A DNA stretch of 64,000 nt from Nocardia donostiensis. GTDB lineage: Bacteria > Actinomycetota > Actinomycetes > Mycobacteriales > Mycobacteriaceae. Below, piece by piece: positions 23,908 through 34,511 of this stretch. Under the pieces are notes generated by a model. The model was given only the letters and a program-made list of their open reading frames with translations, was not told the DNA's origin and did not search any database. Position 1 is the stretch's first letter. The number at the start of each line of letters is the position of its first letter. The position numbers and the translations under genes were made by a program. The stretch covers positions 1 through 64,000 of the forward strand of contig NZ_MUKP01000016.1 of the NCBI RefSeq assembly GCF_002081715.1, given 5' to 3'.

Positions 23908-24492
23908 ATGGTTCGGCGTCATATCCGCGGTAACCGGGTTTCCCGGCTTGTGCTCGCCATTGTCTCTGCGGTGCTCTACCTCACTGTCGGGCTGGTGGCC
24001 GCGGGTCAGGCGTCGGCGCATTCCGCTGTGGTGGGCAGCGACCCGGAGGACGGCTCGACCGTGCAGTCCAGCCCGCAGCGGGTGAGCGTCACGTTCAACG
24101 AGAACCTGCAGCCGAGCTTTCCCCAGATGACCGTGGTCGGCCCGGACGGCAACCTGTGGTCCAAGGGCGAGCCGGTGGTGGAGGGTAAAACCGTCAGCGT
24201 CGAGGTCGGTGAGCTCGGCCCCGCCGGGGTCTACCAGGTCGCTTTCCGGGTCACCTCTTCCGACGGCCACCCGGTCGGCGGCCAGCGGTCGTTCACCCTC
24301 GCCAACCCGGGCAACGGGGTGCCTGGTCCGCCTGCGAGCCCGCAGGCCGCCGAGGGCGAGGATGCCGGTGGCGTGCCGGTCCTGGTGATCGTGGTGATCG
24401 CTGTTGTGGTGCTGTTGGCGGGTGGTCTGCTGTTCATGTTGTTCGGTACCTCGCGGATGCGCGGCAGAAGTGAAGGCAAGAACGACCGGTGA
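23908..24492 (+). CDS. CopC-type copper-binding membrane protein
   Basis: About 194 residues: a signal peptide ending QASA, a mature domain starting with His (HSAVVGSDPEDGSTVQSSP), the conserved DGHPVGGQ motif, a Gly/Pro/Glu linker and a C-terminal membrane helix (VLVIVVIAVVVLLAGGLLFML). In CopC proteins the N-terminal His and the DGHP His hold Cu(II). It overlaps the CopD gene by four bases (GTGA), a common pair in copper handling. The ATG at 23908 is used; a GTG at 23902 also fits. Confidence 0.88.
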   Translation: MVRRHIRGNRVSRLVLAIVSAVLYLTVGLVAAGQASAHSAVVGSDPEDGSTVQSSPQRVSVTFNENLQPSFPQMTVVGPDGNLWSKGEPVVEGKTVSVEVGELGPAGVYQVAFRVTSSDGHPVGGQRSFTLANPGNGVPGPPASPQAAEGEDAGGVPVLVIVVIAVVVLLAGGLLFMLFGTSRMRGRSEGKNDR

Positions 24493-25415
24493 CCCCGCCC
24501 GCGACCGCTGGTCGCGACCGTAGGCTCGCATTGCTTTTCGTTGTCCCGGCGGGCTTGCTAGGCGTGTTGGCCGCTTGGGCGCTGACCGCCGTCACCGCCG
24601 AGGCCGCGGTCCGGGTGCTCGCCGACTGTGCAGGCGCCGCCGTGCTTGGCCTGGCCGCGTTACCGCGTATCCATGAACGACTCCGTATCCCGTGGCGCAC
24701 GCTCACGGTGCTTGCTGCTGTCTGGTGTGCGGCCGAGTTCGCGGTTCTGGTGTTTGCGGCGGCCGGGGTGGTCGGTGTTCCGGTGGGGGCGCTCGGCGGC
24801 GCTGATTTCGGCACCTTTCTCGCCCGGATCAGCGGCGGCCAGATCGGTATCGCCATTCTGCTCGGCACCGGCGCCATCACCGCCTATTCGGCGTTCTCGT
24901 ATCGGAGGCCGCGGGACGCCTCCCCTGATCTGGTGCTGGTGTTCGCGGCAGTGACGCTGGCACTGCGGCCGATCACCGGGCACATGTCGCAGCAGCCGTT
25001 CGGCTCGGTGCTCGGTGCGGTACATGCTCTCGCGGCGGCTTCCTGGCTCGGTCTGCTCCTCGCGTTGGCGCTGGTGGCCCGTGGCCGGGGCGAATGGGCG
25101 ACGGCGCTGCCCAGGTATTCGCGGGTGGCGCTGCCGCTGGTGGTGGTGATCGGGGTGACCGGCCTGGTCAACGGCGTGGTCCGGGTGGGCGGTATCGCCC
25201 CGTTCGTACAGACCGGCTACGGGCGGCTACTGCTGGCGAAGGCGGCAGTGTTGCTGGTGCTGCTCGGGTTGGGCTGGTGGGCGCGGCGCAACTGGGTGGG
25301 GCCTGCCGCCGCGCACCGGGTCGACGCGGAGGCTTCGCTGCATCGGGCGCTGGTCGAAGTGGTGGTGATGGCAGTAGCGTTCGGGCTGGCCGCGTCGCTG
25401 GCTGTTACCGGATGA
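24489..25415 (+). CDS. CopD family copper resistance membrane protein
   Basis: A 308-residue protein with about eight membrane helices. Conserved His positions of the family are seen in RPITGHMSQQPFGSVLGAVHALAAASWLG. It is coupled to CopC by a GTGA overlap and probably moves copper between periplasm-facing CopC and the cytosol. The direction of transport in actinobacteria is not settled. Confidence 0.85.
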   Translation: MTPPATAGRDRRLALLFVVPAGLLGVLAAWALTAVTAEAAVRVLADCAGAAVLGLAALPRIHERLRIPWRTLTVLAAVWCAAEFAVLVFAAAGVVGVPVGALGGADFGTFLARISGGQIGIAILLGTGAITAYSAFSYRRPRDASPDLVLVFAAVTLALRPITGHMSQQPFGSVLGAVHALAAASWLGLLLALALVARGRGEWATALPRYSRVALPLVVVIGVTGLVNGVVRVGGIAPFVQTGYGRLLLAKAAVLLVLLGLGWWARRNWVGPAAAHRVDAEASLHRALVEVVVMAVAFGLAASLAVTG

Positions 25416-25477
25416 GGGGCAGGTGCGCGCGCCGGTACAGACGCGCTTGACCACTGGTGTGCTGCATAGCACAGGAA

Positions 25478-25483
25478 TAGCCT
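25478..25483 (+). promoter_or_regulatory. -10 hexamer of a probable leaderless promoter
   Basis: TAGCCT ends 6 nt before the ATG of the DUF5313 gene, which has no Shine-Dalgarno. Confidence 0.55.
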
Positions 25484-25489
25484 GTAAGT

Positions 25490-25855
25490 ATGAAAAAGCC
25501 CACGATCAAACAGAGAATTGCCTACGATCTGGGCCGCGAACTACCCGCGGAACTGCATGAGTGGGTGTTGCAGGACCTCGTCGGACACGGGGCCATGGAG
25601 CGTTACCTGATTCGTTTCGTCGGGCCGGTCATTCCGTTCCTCGTGCTGGTGCTGCTTTTCCCCGGACCCGTAGCGCTCAAGCTCGGGATCATCGTGATGC
25701 TGATCATCCCGCTGATCATTTTCACGGTCGCGTTGAGCTATGTGTGGCGGCGATTCCGGATGGTGCAGCACGGGCTCGATCCGGAACTGGTCGACCGCGG
25801 CAAGACCACCGAACACGACCGCGAGATCTACAATTTGCGATACCGGCACGGTTAG
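25490..25855 (+). CDS. DUF5313 family small membrane protein
   Basis: A 121-residue protein starting MKKPTIKQRIAYDLGRELP, a soluble basic N-terminal part, then two membrane helices (FVGPVIPFLVLVLLFPGP and LGIIVMLIIPLIIFTVALSY) and a polar tail (RFRMVQHGLDPELVDRGKTT). This is the DUF5313 layout, frequent in Mycobacteriales and of unknown function. The gene is likely leaderless and lies 70 bases before rraA. Confidence 0.75.
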   Translation: MKKPTIKQRIAYDLGRELPAELHEWVLQDLVGHGAMERYLIRFVGPVIPFLVLVLLFPGPVALKLGIIVMLIIPLIIFTVALSYVWRRFRMVQHGLDPELVDRGKTTEHDREIYNLRYRHG

Positions 25856-25930
25856 TGACGTAAACGACATGCACGGTCCGTCGCGGGGGTCGTTGCCGGA
25901 CCGGGACAACAAGGCGGCAAAATCGACGGC

Positions 25931-26419
25931 GTGACCGAATCAGCGAATACAGTGGCGACCGCGGATCTGGCCGATGAGATCGGCCCGGAAATCCGTAGTT
26001 GCGATACCCAATTCATTCAGTTCGGCGGCCGTGAGGCATTTTCCGGCCGGATCACCACCATCCGCTGCTTCCAGGACAACCTGCTGGTCAAACAGACGCT
26101 GAGCGAACCGGGTGAAGGCAAGGTGCTGGTCGTCGACGGCGGTGCGAGCGTGCACACCGCGCTGGTCGGCGACATCATTGCCGGTCGCGGAGTGGACAAC
26201 GGCTGGGCGGGGGTGATCGTCAACGGCGCGGTCCGCGATTCCGCGATCCTGCGCACCCTGGACATCGGGATCAAAGCACTGGGCACCAACCCACGCAAAA
26301 GCACCCAGACCGGGTCCGGCGAGAAGGATCTGCCCGTCGAATTCGGTGGTGTCACCTTCGTACCCGGCGAAAAACTCTACAGCGACCACGACGGCATCGT
26401 GGTCCGCGCCGAGGACTGA
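25931..26419 (+). CDS. rraA: RraA family protein (ribonuclease E activity regulator or HMG aldolase)
   Basis: A 162-residue protein of the RraA fold, with the signature [24 protein letters not shown] and the C-terminal [12 protein letters not shown]. It is close to M. tuberculosis Rv3853 (formerly called menG). Family members inhibit RNase E in enterobacteria, while others with the Asp/Arg metal site (here GAVRD and SDHDGIV) act as 4-hydroxy-4-methyl-2-oxoglutarate aldolases. The GTG start at 25931 is used. Confidence 0.9.
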   Translation: MTESANTVATADLADEIGPEIRSCDTQFIQFGGREAFSGRITTIRCFQDNLLVKQTLSEPGEGKVLVVDGGASVHTALVGDIIAGRGVDNGWAGVIVNGAVRDSAILRTLDIGIKALGTNPRKSTQTGSGEKDLPVEFGGVTFVPGEKLYSDHDGIVVRAED

Positions 26420-26443
26420 AGCGCCAGCCGGTTGCCGCCGGCG

Positions 26444-26665
26444 CTATTCGGCAGCGACGCGTGCCTTGTGACCGGCCAGCGCGACCACGTCGCCCGCCTG
26501 TAGCTGCCGGCCGCGCCGCAACTCCACCTCATCGTTCACCCGCACCAAACCCGCGGCGATCACCGTTTTGGCCTCCGAGCCCGATTCGATCAGATTGGCG
26601 AGTTTGAGGAACTGCCCCAGACGAATGGCGGCGTCGTCTATCGGTACATCGATTGGATCGGACAT
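26444..26665 (-). CDS. Small S4-domain RNA-binding protein
   Basis: A 73-residue protein made of a single S4 domain: IRLGQFLKLANLIESGSEAKTVIAAGLVRVNDEVELRRGRQLQAGDVV. This is the family of YaaA/RqcP-like S4 proteins that bind structured RNA, such as rRNA or tRNA on stalled subunits. The ATG at 26665 gives the compact form; a longer frame to 26809 adds sequence without similarity. It is convergent with rraA, whose stop is 25 bases away. Confidence 0.85.
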   Translation of the reverse strand: MSDPIDVPIDDAAIRLGQFLKLANLIESGSEAKTVIAAGLVRVNDEVELRRGRQLQAGDVVALAGHKARVAAE

Positions 26666-26795
26666 GAAGTAATACTTACTCCACCGTCGTGACCAGGCAG
26701 ACAGCGCCCCGGCTGTATACACCGGCCGGGCGACTGCCCGCTGTCTCGAAAGTGTCTCCGGGACCTGTGAACACACCGCGCGGAACTCGCGGCAA

Positions 26796-29700
26796 ATGCA
26801 GCGCACCATTCACACTGGAACAGTGACTTCCTCGCAAGACGGGCTACGTATCGATACTGTCGCTGTCGACGACGCCGCCCCCGAAAACGACGCTACCGAC
26901 GCTGCCGACGCCGGACTCAGCGCCGAGTTGTCTTCGGCAACACTCGCGACCGGGCGTCGTTCGCACGGTTGGATAGGGGAAGTTCCGCATTTCACCGGTC
27001 TGGTGCTCGGCGTGTTTTCGGTGCTGTGCCTGCTGTGGAGTGTTTCGCCCGCGCTGCGGTTTGTGACGCGCGTGCCGCGCCATTACCTCGACGACTACTT
27101 CTTCGAAGCCCCGGATACCAGCTTGGTGTGGGCGTTGTTCGTCGGTCTGCTCGCGGCGGCGATCGCCGGACGTAAACGGGTCGCGTGGTGTTTGCTGATC
27201 GTGTATCTGGTGGCGTGGCTGCCGGAGAACGCGGTCGATTTCGCCCAACACCGTGATGTCAATGCGTTGGCGGGTCTGATCGTGCACGTGCTGGTGATCG
27301 GTGTGCTGATCGCCGCGTGGCGCGAATTCTCCACCCGGGTGCGTCGTGGGTCCACTCGGCGCGCGCTCGGCGTGCTGATCGGTGGTCTTGTGGCCGGTTT
27401 CCTGGTCGGCTGGGGGCTGGTCGAACTGTTTCCTGGTTCGCTGCCCGCGGGAATTCAGCGGCCGCTGTGGGCCGCGTACCGGGTGACCGGAACCGTGCTG
27501 GCGGAAAACGACCAGTTCGACGGAACGACGCATCCGTTCGTCAATTTCCTGCTCGGTGTGTTTGGTGCGGTGGCGCTGCTGGCCGCCACCATCGTGCTGC
27601 TGCGTTCCCAGCGAGCGCAGAACGCGATGACCGGATTCGACGAATCTGCGTTACGCGGTCTGCTCGCCCGTTCGGATGAGGCGGATTCGTTGGGGTATTT
27701 CGCCACTCGCCGGGATAAATCGGTGGTTTTCGCACCGAGCGGGAAAGCGGCTGTCACCTATCGGGTCGAACTCGGTGTGTGCCTGGCCAGCGGTGACCCG
27801 GTCGGGGTGCGGGACTCGTGGCCGCAGGCGATCGACGCCTGGCTGGGGACCGCGCGGCGGTTCGGTTGGGCGCCCGCGGTGATGGGCGCAGGTGAGTACG
27901 GTGCCGAGGCTTATCGCCGGGCCGGTCTTTCCGCATTGCGGCTCGGCGACGAGGCGGTGCTGCACACCCGCGATTTCTCGTTGGCGGGCGTGGAGATGAA
28001 GCCGGTCCGTCAGGCGGTCAACCGCCTGCGCAAACAGGGAGCGTGGGTGCGTATCCGCCGCCATCGCGATATCCCGGCCGCTGAATTCGGTGCGATCGCC
28101 GGGCGCGCGGCTCAGTGGCGCGATACCGAGGATGAGCGCGGCTTCTCGATGGCGCTCGGCAGGCTCGGCGATCCGCTCGACGGCGACTGTCTGCTGGTCG
28201 AGGCGATCGATGCCGGAGACAACGTACTGGCAATGCTGTCGCTGGTGCCGTGGGGCCGCAGCGGGGTGTCGCTGGAGTTGATGCGGCGCGACCCGCACGG
28301 CCCCAACGGGGTGATGGAACTGATGATCTCGCAACTGGCGCTGAGCTCCGATCAGTTCGGCATCACCGAGGTGTCGTTGAATTTCGCGGTTTTTCGTTCG
28401 GTGTTCGCCGAGGGTGCGCGGGTGGGCGCGGGTCCGGTGTTGCGGGCGTGGCGCGCGCTGTTGCTGTTCTTTTCCAGGTGGTGGCAGCTGGAGGCACTGT
28501 ATCGGTCGAATGTGAAATATCAGCCGGAGTGGGTGCCGCGGTTTTTCTTGTTCAGCGAAAGCAGGCAGCTGCCCCGGGTGGCGGTCGCGGCAGCGCTCGC
28601 CGAAGGTTTCTTGCCCCGACTCGTCCGGGAACCGGATGCAGGGGCGCGTACCGGTGTACGCCGTGCCGCACCGGAGGCGATGACCGGGCTGCACGCCGAT
28701 GGCAGCCCGCCGGAGCTGCCGGAAGACGAGCAGGCACCGGCCGGGCCGCAACGCCCTGATCAGGTGCGGGTGCGTATGGGCAAACTGGAGCGGTTGGCCG
28801 CGGCCGGAATCGAGGCGTATCCGGTGGCTTATCCGCCGACGCATTCCGTGGCCGCGGCCCGGCGTTCCCCGCGCGGCACTACCGTGCGGATCTGCGGCAG
28901 GCTGCTGCGGATCCGCGACTACGGCGGGGTTGTCTTCGCGGTGGTGCGGGACTGGACCGACGATATCCAGCTGCTGGTGGACCGGGACCGGGTCGGGCCT
29001 GGCCGGTGCGCGGAGTTCGGCGAAACCTTCGATTTGGGCGATCTGATCGAAGTCAGCGGTCAGCTCGGCCGCAGCAGGCGCGGTGAACTGTCGCTGCTCG
29101 TCGCAGATTGGCGGATGCTGGGCAAATGCCTGCACCCGCTACCGGACAAATGGAAGGGTTTGGCCGATCCGGAATCGCGGGTACGGCAGCGCTACGTCGA
29201 TATGATGATCAACCCGGAGGCCCGGGATGGGCTGGCCCGGCGCAGCGCGGTGGTTCGGTCGCTGCGCGATTCGCTGAACGACTGGGGTTATCTCGAGGTG
29301 GAGACCCCGATCCTGCAGCAGGTGCACGGCGGCGCGAACGCGACACCGTTCCGCACCCATATCGACGCCTACAATCTGGATCTGTACCTGCGCATCGCGC
29401 CCGAGCTGTATTTGAAACGCCTGTGCGTCGGCGGGGTGGAGAAGGTGTTCGAACTCGGCCGCACCTTCCGCAACGAAGGCGTCGATTTCAGCCACAACCC
29501 CGAGTTCACCATTCTCGAGGCGTACGAGGCGCACAGCGACTACGAGCAGATGATGCACCTGTGCCGTCAGCTCATCCAGAACGCCGCGCTGGCCGCCAAC
29601 GGTGCCATGGTGGTGATGCGCCCCAAACCGGACGGCACCTTCGCAGCGGTGGACATCTCCGGTGAATGGCCGGTGAAAACCGTGCACGGCGCGGTCTCCC

Positions 29701-30206
29701 AGGCACTGGGCACCGAGATCACCGTGCACACCGAACTGGCGACCCTGCGGCAGTTGTGCGATGCGGCCGATATTCCGTACCAGCGCAACTGGGACGCAGG
29801 GCAGGTGGTGTTGGAGATGTACGAGCACTTGGTCGAGGCCCGCACGCAGGAGCCGACCTTCTACATTGATTTTCCCACCTCGGTCTCACCGCTGACCCGT
29901 GCCCACCGCCATACCCCCGGACTTGCCGAACGGTGGGACTTGGTCGCCTGGGGCGTCGAATTGGGCACGGCCTACAGCGAACTCACCGATCCCATCGATC
30001 AGCGCCGCAGGCTCACCGAGCAGTCGCTGCTCGCCGCGGGCGGTGATGCGGAGGCGATGGAACTGGATGAGGATTTCCTGTGCGCGCTCGAGCACGCCAT
30101 GCCGCCGACGGGTGGGCTCGGAATGGGCGTCGACCGGGTCGTCATGCTCATCACCGGCCGCAGCATCCGCGAAACTCTGCCGTTCCCGTTGGTGAAACCG
30201 CGGTGA
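26796..30206 (+). CDS. lysX: LysX: lysylphosphatidylglycerol synthetase fused to lysyl-tRNA synthetase
   Basis: A 1136-residue fusion. The N-terminal part has several membrane helices (about residues 60-260) and an MprF-like DUF2156 domain ([62 protein letters not shown]). The C-terminal 500 residues are a class II lysyl-tRNA synthetase, with an OB fold ([18 protein letters not shown]), motif 2 ([11 protein letters not shown]) and motif 3 ([13 protein letters not shown]). The enzyme charges tRNA with lysine and moves it to phosphatidylglycerol, protecting against cationic peptides. A GTG at 26823 is an alternative start. Confidence 0.93.
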   Translation: MQRTIHTGTVTSSQDGLRIDTVAVDDAAPENDATDAADAGLSAELSSATLATGRRSHGWIGEVPHFTGLVLGVFSVLCLLWSVSPALRFVTRVPRHYLDDYFFEAPDTSLVWALFVGLLAAAIAGRKRVAWCLLIVYLVAWLPENAVDFAQHRDVNALAGLIVHVLVIGVLIAAWREFSTRVRRGSTRRALGVLIGGLVAGFLVGWGLVELFPGSLPAGIQRPLWAAYRVTGTVLAENDQFDGTTHPFVNFLLGVFGAVALLAATIVLLRSQRAQNAMTGFDESALRGLLARSDEADSLGYFATRRDKSVVFAPSGKAAVTYRVELGVCLASGDPVGVRDSWPQAIDAWLGTARRFGWAPAVMGAGEYGAEAYRRAGLSALRLGDEAVLHTRDFSLAGVEMKPVRQAVNRLRKQGAWVRIRRHRDIPAAEFGAIAGRAAQWRDTEDERGFSMALGRLGDPLDGDCLLVEAIDAGDNVLAMLSLVPWGRSGVSLELMRRDPHGPNGVMELMISQLALSSDQFGITEVSLNFAVFRSVFAEGARVGAGPVLRAWRALLLFFSRWWQLEALYRSNVKYQPEWVPRFFLFSESRQLPRVAVAAALAEGFLPRLVREPDAGARTGVRRAAPEAMTGLHADGSPPELPEDEQAPAGPQRPDQVRVRMGKLERLAAAGIEAYPVAYPPTHSVAAARRSPRGTTVRICGRLLRIRDYGGVVFAVVRDWTDDIQLLVDRDRVGPGRCAEFGETFDLGDLIEVSGQLGRSRRGELSLLVADWRMLGKCLHPLPDKWKGLADPESRVRQRYVDMMINPEARDGLARRSAVVRSLRDSLNDWGYLEVETPILQQVHGGANATPFRTHIDAYNLDLYLRIAPELYLKRLCVGGVEKVFELGRTFRNEGVDFSHNPEFTILEAYEAHSDYEQMMHLCRQLIQNAALAANGAMVVMRPKPDGTFAAVDISGEWPVKTVHGAVSQALGTEITVHTELATLRQLCDAADIPYQRNWDAGQVVLEMYEHLVEARTQEPTFYIDFPTSVSPLTRAHRHTPGLAERWDLVAWGVELGTAYSELTDPIDQRRRLTEQSLLAAGGDAEAMELDEDFLCALEHAMPPTGGLGMGVDRVVMLITGRSIRETLPFPLVKPR

Positions 30207-30329
30207 ACCGAAAAAACAGACCGGAAAGTTTCGCGTGCTCTGGCTGCGGGCAGTAGTGTGAGGAACCCGGCCGCCAGGAGGAGGCGGCCGTCACCTTCGA
30301 GATCGGGGCTGTCGTTGCAATATCTTGAC

Positions 30330-30740
30330 ATGCTGACCACCACGAATGTGCTCGACCATTCGGTATGGGCGAGCCCGGACACGTGGACGGCGGCACTGGA
30401 GTACCAGGCGAAGAAACGGGGCAGCAAGGGCAAGGGCGGCGGCCTAGGACTGATCGGCGGTATCTGCTGCCTGATCGTGGTCGTGCTGATCGTCGTCGTA
30501 ATCGTGCTGGCTAAGAAGAAGTCCGGGGGCCAAGACAACCCGCCGCCCTATCAGGGCCAGCACCCGCAGCCGCCGTACCCGCCACAAGGCGGATACCCCC
30601 AGCAAGGAGGATACCCCCAGGGTCAGTACCCGCAGCAGGGCGGATATCCCCAGCAGGGTCAGTACCCGCAGCAGGGGGGCTACCCGCCCCCGGGCCAGTA
30701 CCCGCAGGACCCCAACAACCCCTATCCGCCTCAGCACTGA
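30330..30740 (+). CDS. Small membrane protein with Gln/Gly/Tyr/Pro-rich tail
   Basis: About 136 residues: a polar N-terminus (NVLDHSVWASPDTWTAALEYQ), a basic stretch, one membrane helix (LIGGICCLIVVVLIVVVIVLA), then a repetitive tail of GGYPQQ and GQYPQQ units. Such tails are typical of cell-envelope proteins of Nocardia and relatives. The ATG at 30330 lacks a Shine-Dalgarno and is preceded by TATCTT. A longer frame upstream from 30258 is less likely. The function is unknown. Confidence 0.55.
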   Translation: MLTTTNVLDHSVWASPDTWTAALEYQAKKRGSKGKGGGLGLIGGICCLIVVVLIVVVIVLAKKKSGGQDNPPPYQGQHPQPPYPPQGGYPQQGGYPQGQYPQQGGYPQQGQYPQQGGYPPPGQYPQDPNNPYPPQH

Positions 30741-30870
30741 GGCAGGGCGCGATCCCCGGGCGGAAACCCGGACACGCGGACATGCAGCGGCCCGGCTCGC
30801 ACCACCTGCGAGCCGGGTCGTTTGTTGTCCAGCTGTTGGTGCCAAAACGACGATGCGGCAGAGTGGACGA

Positions 30871-31488
30871 GTGCAGTTGATTCTCGTTCGTCATGCCCAG
30901 CCGATCCGGGTCGAACAGGCCGGTGGACCTGCCGACCCCGAGTTGGCGGCAATCGGAGTGGAGCAGGCCGGACGTGTTCCCGATGCACTGCGGCATCATC
31001 GGATCAGCCGGGTGGTCAGCAGCCCACAGCGGCGGGCCAAGGAAACCGCTACCCCGACGGCAGCGAAGCTCGGTCTGGACGTGGAGGTGATCGACGATCT
31101 CGCCGAATACGATCGTGACTTGCCGGTCTATGTTCCCATCGAAGATGCCAAGACCGAATTCCGCGACACTTACGAACGCATCAAGGCCGGGTACCTGCCG
31201 GTGCAGATCGACGGCGAGGCGTTCCGGCGCCGGGTGATCGATGCGATCACCGAGATCGCCGCGGACACCGACGCCGCCGATACCGTGGTGATCTTCGCAC
31301 ACGGCGGCGTCATCAATGTGATGCTGCAGGACGTGCTCGGCCTCGCCCGACCGCTGACCTTCCCCATCGATTACTGTTCGGTGACTCGGATACTGCTCTC
31401 CCGCACCGGTCGCCGCAGCGCAGCGACGGTCAACGAGAACGGCCATGTCTGGGATCTGCTGCCGCGCAATATCACTGCTGGTCCCTGA
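30871..31488 (+). CDS. Histidine phosphatase family protein
   Basis: About 205 residues with LILVRHAQP (catalytic RH) and VIFAHGGVINVML (second His), the broad phosphoglycerate mutase-like fold. It belongs to a different subgroup from the gene at 1442 (RHAQP in place of RHGET). The GTG at 30871 gives VQLILVRHAQP, the usual N-terminus; the ATG at 30853 would add six residues. It lies just after the repetitive membrane protein and is convergent with the cutinase gene. Confidence 0.8.
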   Translation: MQLILVRHAQPIRVEQAGGPADPELAAIGVEQAGRVPDALRHHRISRVVSSPQRRAKETATPTAAKLGLDVEVIDDLAEYDRDLPVYVPIEDAKTEFRDTYERIKAGYLPVQIDGEAFRRRVIDAITEIAADTDAADTVVIFAHGGVINVMLQDVLGLARPLTFPIDYCSVTRILLSRTGRRSAATVNENGHVWDLLPRNITAGP

Positions 31489-31551
31489 GCGCCGGTCCTC
31501 GATCTATCGGCTGTATACCGGCCTCGGCATCATCGGACCGGAACAAGCAAC

Positions 31552-31582
31552 GGCCCCCAGCCCGGTCGACGAGCTGGGGGCC
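31552..31582. terminator. Bidirectional hairpin terminator
   Basis: GGCCCCCAGC (31552-31561) and GCTGGGGGCC (31573-31582) form a perfect 10-bp stem between the phosphatase and the convergent cutinase-like gene. Confidence 0.75.
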
Positions 31583-31598
31583 GAATCGTCCGTGCTGA

Positions 31599-32498
31599 TC
31601 AGGCCATTCCGGCGAGCCAGTTGTGCATCCACGAAACGGCGGTCTGACCGCCACCCACCGGGTAGCTACCGTATTTGGTGTGCGCGTTGGAGTTGTAGAA
31701 CTCCTCGAGTTCCTTGGCTCGCTGTTGGTTCGCCGAGTCGGTGAGCTGCGACTGCAGGGTCGCGAAACCGCCATGCGCCATCAGATCGCCCATGATGACC
31801 CCCATTTCGAGCTGGTAGCGCCAGAAGTTCGCCGGGTTGGCGTCGGAGCTCTGGGCGAGGAAACCGGCGAATCGGGTGACGAAGTCGTCGGGCGCGGTCG
31901 CGCAGTACAGGTCGTCGCGGGCACAGATAGTGCGGGTGCGGTCGGTGAGCCAGCCGAAACCGCCTACCCGCGGCCCGCCCGCGCCAGCGCCGGGAGCCGG
32001 GGGGCCGACCTGGATATCGGTGGGCGAGCGGCGCGGATCGGACAGCAGCCCGACACCCGAGATCCGGTCGGGTGCGACGGGACCGAGACCGGTACCGATT
32101 TCGGCGGCGAGATCACCTGCGGCGTCGGCGCCCTGGCTGTAGCCGATCAGCGCGATCTTGGTGGCTCCGCATCGCTGCGCCATGGCCGTGATCATCCCGC
32201 GCGCATTGTCCACCGCTTCTTTTTTGGAGCTGCCGTAGATGTCGCCTTCCCACGGGAAGGCGGTAGCCGCGTAGGTCACGTAGTCGACCTTCGCCGAGGA
32301 AGGCAGCCCGCGGGTGACACCGGACAGCATGCCGGGCTGCGGTTTCCGGTCGTGGCCGGTTTCCCAGGTGCCCGGGATCGCCACCACATACAGGCTGGGG
32401 CATCCGGGGGCCGCGGACGCTGTGCCACCACCGAATACGAGCCCGGATGCGACGGCTGCACACGCACCCAGAGCCGCGGCGATCTTCTTGAACTGCAT
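31599..32498 (-). CDS. Secreted cutinase-family serine esterase
   Basis: About 299 residues with a signal peptide ending GTASAAPGCP. The alpha/beta-hydrolase serine is in GYSQGA, the Asp is probably in CARDDLYCA and the His in NSNAHTKYG. Cutinase-fold enzymes of Mycobacteriales hydrolyse polyesters, phospholipids or acylglycerols outside the cell. Cysteines CP and CG near the N-terminus and CARDD/YCA suit the family disulfides. The ATG follows GGAG at good spacing. The gene is longer than minimal cutinases and has a C-terminal helical extension. Confidence 0.88.
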   Translation of the reverse strand: MQFKKIAAALGACAAVASGLVFGGGTASAAPGCPSLYVVAIPGTWETGHDRKPQPGMLSGVTRGLPSSAKVDYVTYAATAFPWEGDIYGSSKKEAVDNARGMITAMAQRCGATKIALIGYSQGADAAGDLAAEIGTGLGPVAPDRISGVGLLSDPRRSPTDIQVGPPAPGAGAGGPRVGGFGWLTDRTRTICARDDLYCATAPDDFVTRFAGFLAQSSDANPANFWRYQLEMGVIMGDLMAHGGFATLQSQLTDSANQQRAKELEEFYNSNAHTKYGSYPVGGGQTAVSWMHNWLAGMA

Positions 32499-32982
32499 AC
32501 TGCTCCAGTCAATCCTTGCCTCGCACCGAGGCGTTCCGCTACAGGACGTCGCTACAATGCTGGCCCCTCTGGATGTCGCAGGAGTGCACACCGGGTTAAC
32601 CCCGATAACTCGCTCCGGTGCCCAACCAGGACCCATCCGTATACCCGGACCGCACAGCAGATAACCATAAGGCCACCACCCCGCCATCGCTAACCGCAGC
32701 GCCGCGCGTGTCTGATTTCCACCAACCGCCCCCGATTCCCCCGCAACACCGCCGCATACCGGGTGCAGTTCCGGCGAGCGCGAATAACTCGAACGCAATG
32801 AACTCCGGTATCAACTGCAGAACTCGTCAACGCAACTATCCGCAAGGAATGCCCGGCATCTCCGACCACATCCGCCGAATCGTTTTCCGACGAAATCATG
32901 GCGGGATCATCGGAAGTATCCCGAGAGCACGAAAAGCGCCCACCGGAACAAAGTCCGGTGGGCGCTTTTACTGGCGGCAGAC
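32499..32982. other. Intergenic region between cutinase-like gene and gltD
   Basis: About 480 bases without a supported gene. It holds the divergent-facing promoter region of the cutinase-like gene and, at 32932-32969, the gltD terminator. Confidence 0.5.
32932..32969. terminator. Strong hairpin terminator beyond gltD
   Basis: AAAAGCGCCCACCGGA (32932-32947) and TCCGGTGGGCGCTTTT (32954-32969) form a perfect 16-bp stem with flanking A and T tracts on both sides. It can stop transcripts from either direction. Confidence 0.85.
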
Positions 32983-34452
32983 TCAGCGCTGAGCGACCGC
33001 TGTCGGGGGGATCGGGGCCGGGAGGGCGGTTTCGCCTTCCAGATAGCGGTCCACCGAAGATGCGGCGGCGCGGCCTTCGGCAATGGCCCAGACGATCAGG
33101 GACTGACCGCGGCCCATGTCACCTGCGACGAAGACGCCGGGGATGTTGGTGGCCCAGTTCTTGTCCCGCTGAACATTGCCGCGCTGGTCGTAGCCTACGC
33201 CGAGATCGGTGAGCAGGCCCGGCTTCTCGGGGCCGACGAAGCCCATGGCCAGCAGCACCAGGTCGGCTTCGAGGGTGAAGTCGGTGCCTTCGACCTTCTC
33301 GAATCGGCCGTTGACCATCGTGACCTCATGCGCCTGCAGACCGGTCACCGTGCCGTCGGCACCGACGAAACGTTCGGTGTTCACGGAGAACACCCGCTCG
33401 CCACCCTCTTCATGCGCCGAGGACACCCGGTACATGAGCGGGTAGGTCGGCCACGGGGTGGAGCTGGCGCGCTCCTCCGGCGGCCGCGGCATGATCTCGA
33501 ACTGGTGCACGCTGGCCGCGCCCTGCCGATGCGAGGTGCCGAGGCAGTCGGCGCCGGTGTCGCCGCCGCCGATGATGACCACCTTCTTGCCGTGCGCGTG
33601 GATCGGCGGTAGGCCATCGTCGTCTGTGACGGGGTCTCCGTGCTGCACCCGGTTGGCCCAGGGCAGGAACTCCATGGCCTGGTGGATGCCGTCCAGCTCG
33701 CGGCCGGGGATCGGCAGATCGCGTGCCTGGGTGGCGCCGCCGGCCAGCACGACCGCGTCGTACTGTTCACGCAGCTGTTCGGCGGTGATGTCGACCCCGA
33801 CATTGACGCCGGTTTTGAAGATGGTGCCCTCGGCCTCCATCTGCGCCAGCCTGCGATCGATGAAACGCTTTTCCATCTTGAATTCCGGGATGCCGTAACG
33901 CAGCAGGCCACCGATGCGGTCGGCCCTCTCGAACACGGTCACGGTGTGTCCAGCACGGGTCAGCTGCTGGGCGGCGGCCAGACCGGCAGGCCCGGAACCG
34001 ACGACAGCGACCTTCTTACCGGTCAGCCGGGTGGGGTACACCGGCGCAACCCAGCCTTCGTCGAAGGCGTTCTCGATGATCTCGACCTCGACCTGCTTGA
34101 TGGTCACCGGGTCCTGGTTGATCCCGAGCACACAGGACGCTTCGCACGGCGCGGGGCACAACCGCCCGGTGAATTCCGGGAAGTTGTTGGTCGCGTGCAG
34201 CCGGTCGATCGATTCCCGCCAGCGGTCCTGGTAGACCAGATCATTCCACTCGGGAATCAGGTTCCCCAGCGGGCAGCCGTTATGGCAGAAGGGGATACCG
34301 CAGTCCATGCACCGGCTGGCCTGACGCTGCAGGGTTTCATGCGAAAAACCCTGCTCGTAGACCTCTTTCCAGTCCATCAGACGCAGCGGCACCGGCCGCC
34401 GTTTGGGCAGCTCCCGTGATGTGTGCTTCAAAAATCCCTGGGTGTCACCCAC
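32983..34452 (-). CDS. gltD: Glutamate synthase small subunit
   Basis: The 489-residue NADPH-oxidising subunit of GOGAT. The N-terminus has the Fe-S cysteines (CMDCGIPFCHNGCPLGNLIPEW and CPAPCEASCVLGI), then FAD binding (GSGPAGLAAAQQL) and NADPH binding (IIGGGDTGADCLGTSHRQG). It passes electrons to GltB, which forms glutamate from glutamine and 2-oxoglutarate. It lies 59 bases downstream of gltB on the same strand and ends before a strong terminator. Its length is normal. Confidence 0.95.
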   Translation of the reverse strand: MGDTQGFLKHTSRELPKRRPVPLRLMDWKEVYEQGFSHETLQRQASRCMDCGIPFCHNGCPLGNLIPEWNDLVYQDRWRESIDRLHATNNFPEFTGRLCPAPCEASCVLGINQDPVTIKQVEVEIIENAFDEGWVAPVYPTRLTGKKVAVVGSGPAGLAAAQQLTRAGHTVTVFERADRIGGLLRYGIPEFKMEKRFIDRRLAQMEAEGTIFKTGVNVGVDITAEQLREQYDAVVLAGGATQARDLPIPGRELDGIHQAMEFLPWANRVQHGDPVTDDDGLPPIHAHGKKVVIIGGGDTGADCLGTSHRQGAASVHQFEIMPRPPEERASSTPWPTYPLMYRVSSAHEEGGERVFSVNTERFVGADGTVTGLQAHEVTMVNGRFEKVEGTDFTLEADLVLLAMGFVGPEKPGLLTDLGVGYDQRGNVQRDKNWATNIPGVFVAGDMGRGQSLIVWAIAEGRAAASSVDRYLEGETALPAPIPPTAVAQR

Positions 34453-34511
34453 GCGCGGCCTCCGTATTTTCGCCTCTCACAATGGGGCTTGCGTTCACAA
34501 CGCGTCTCACG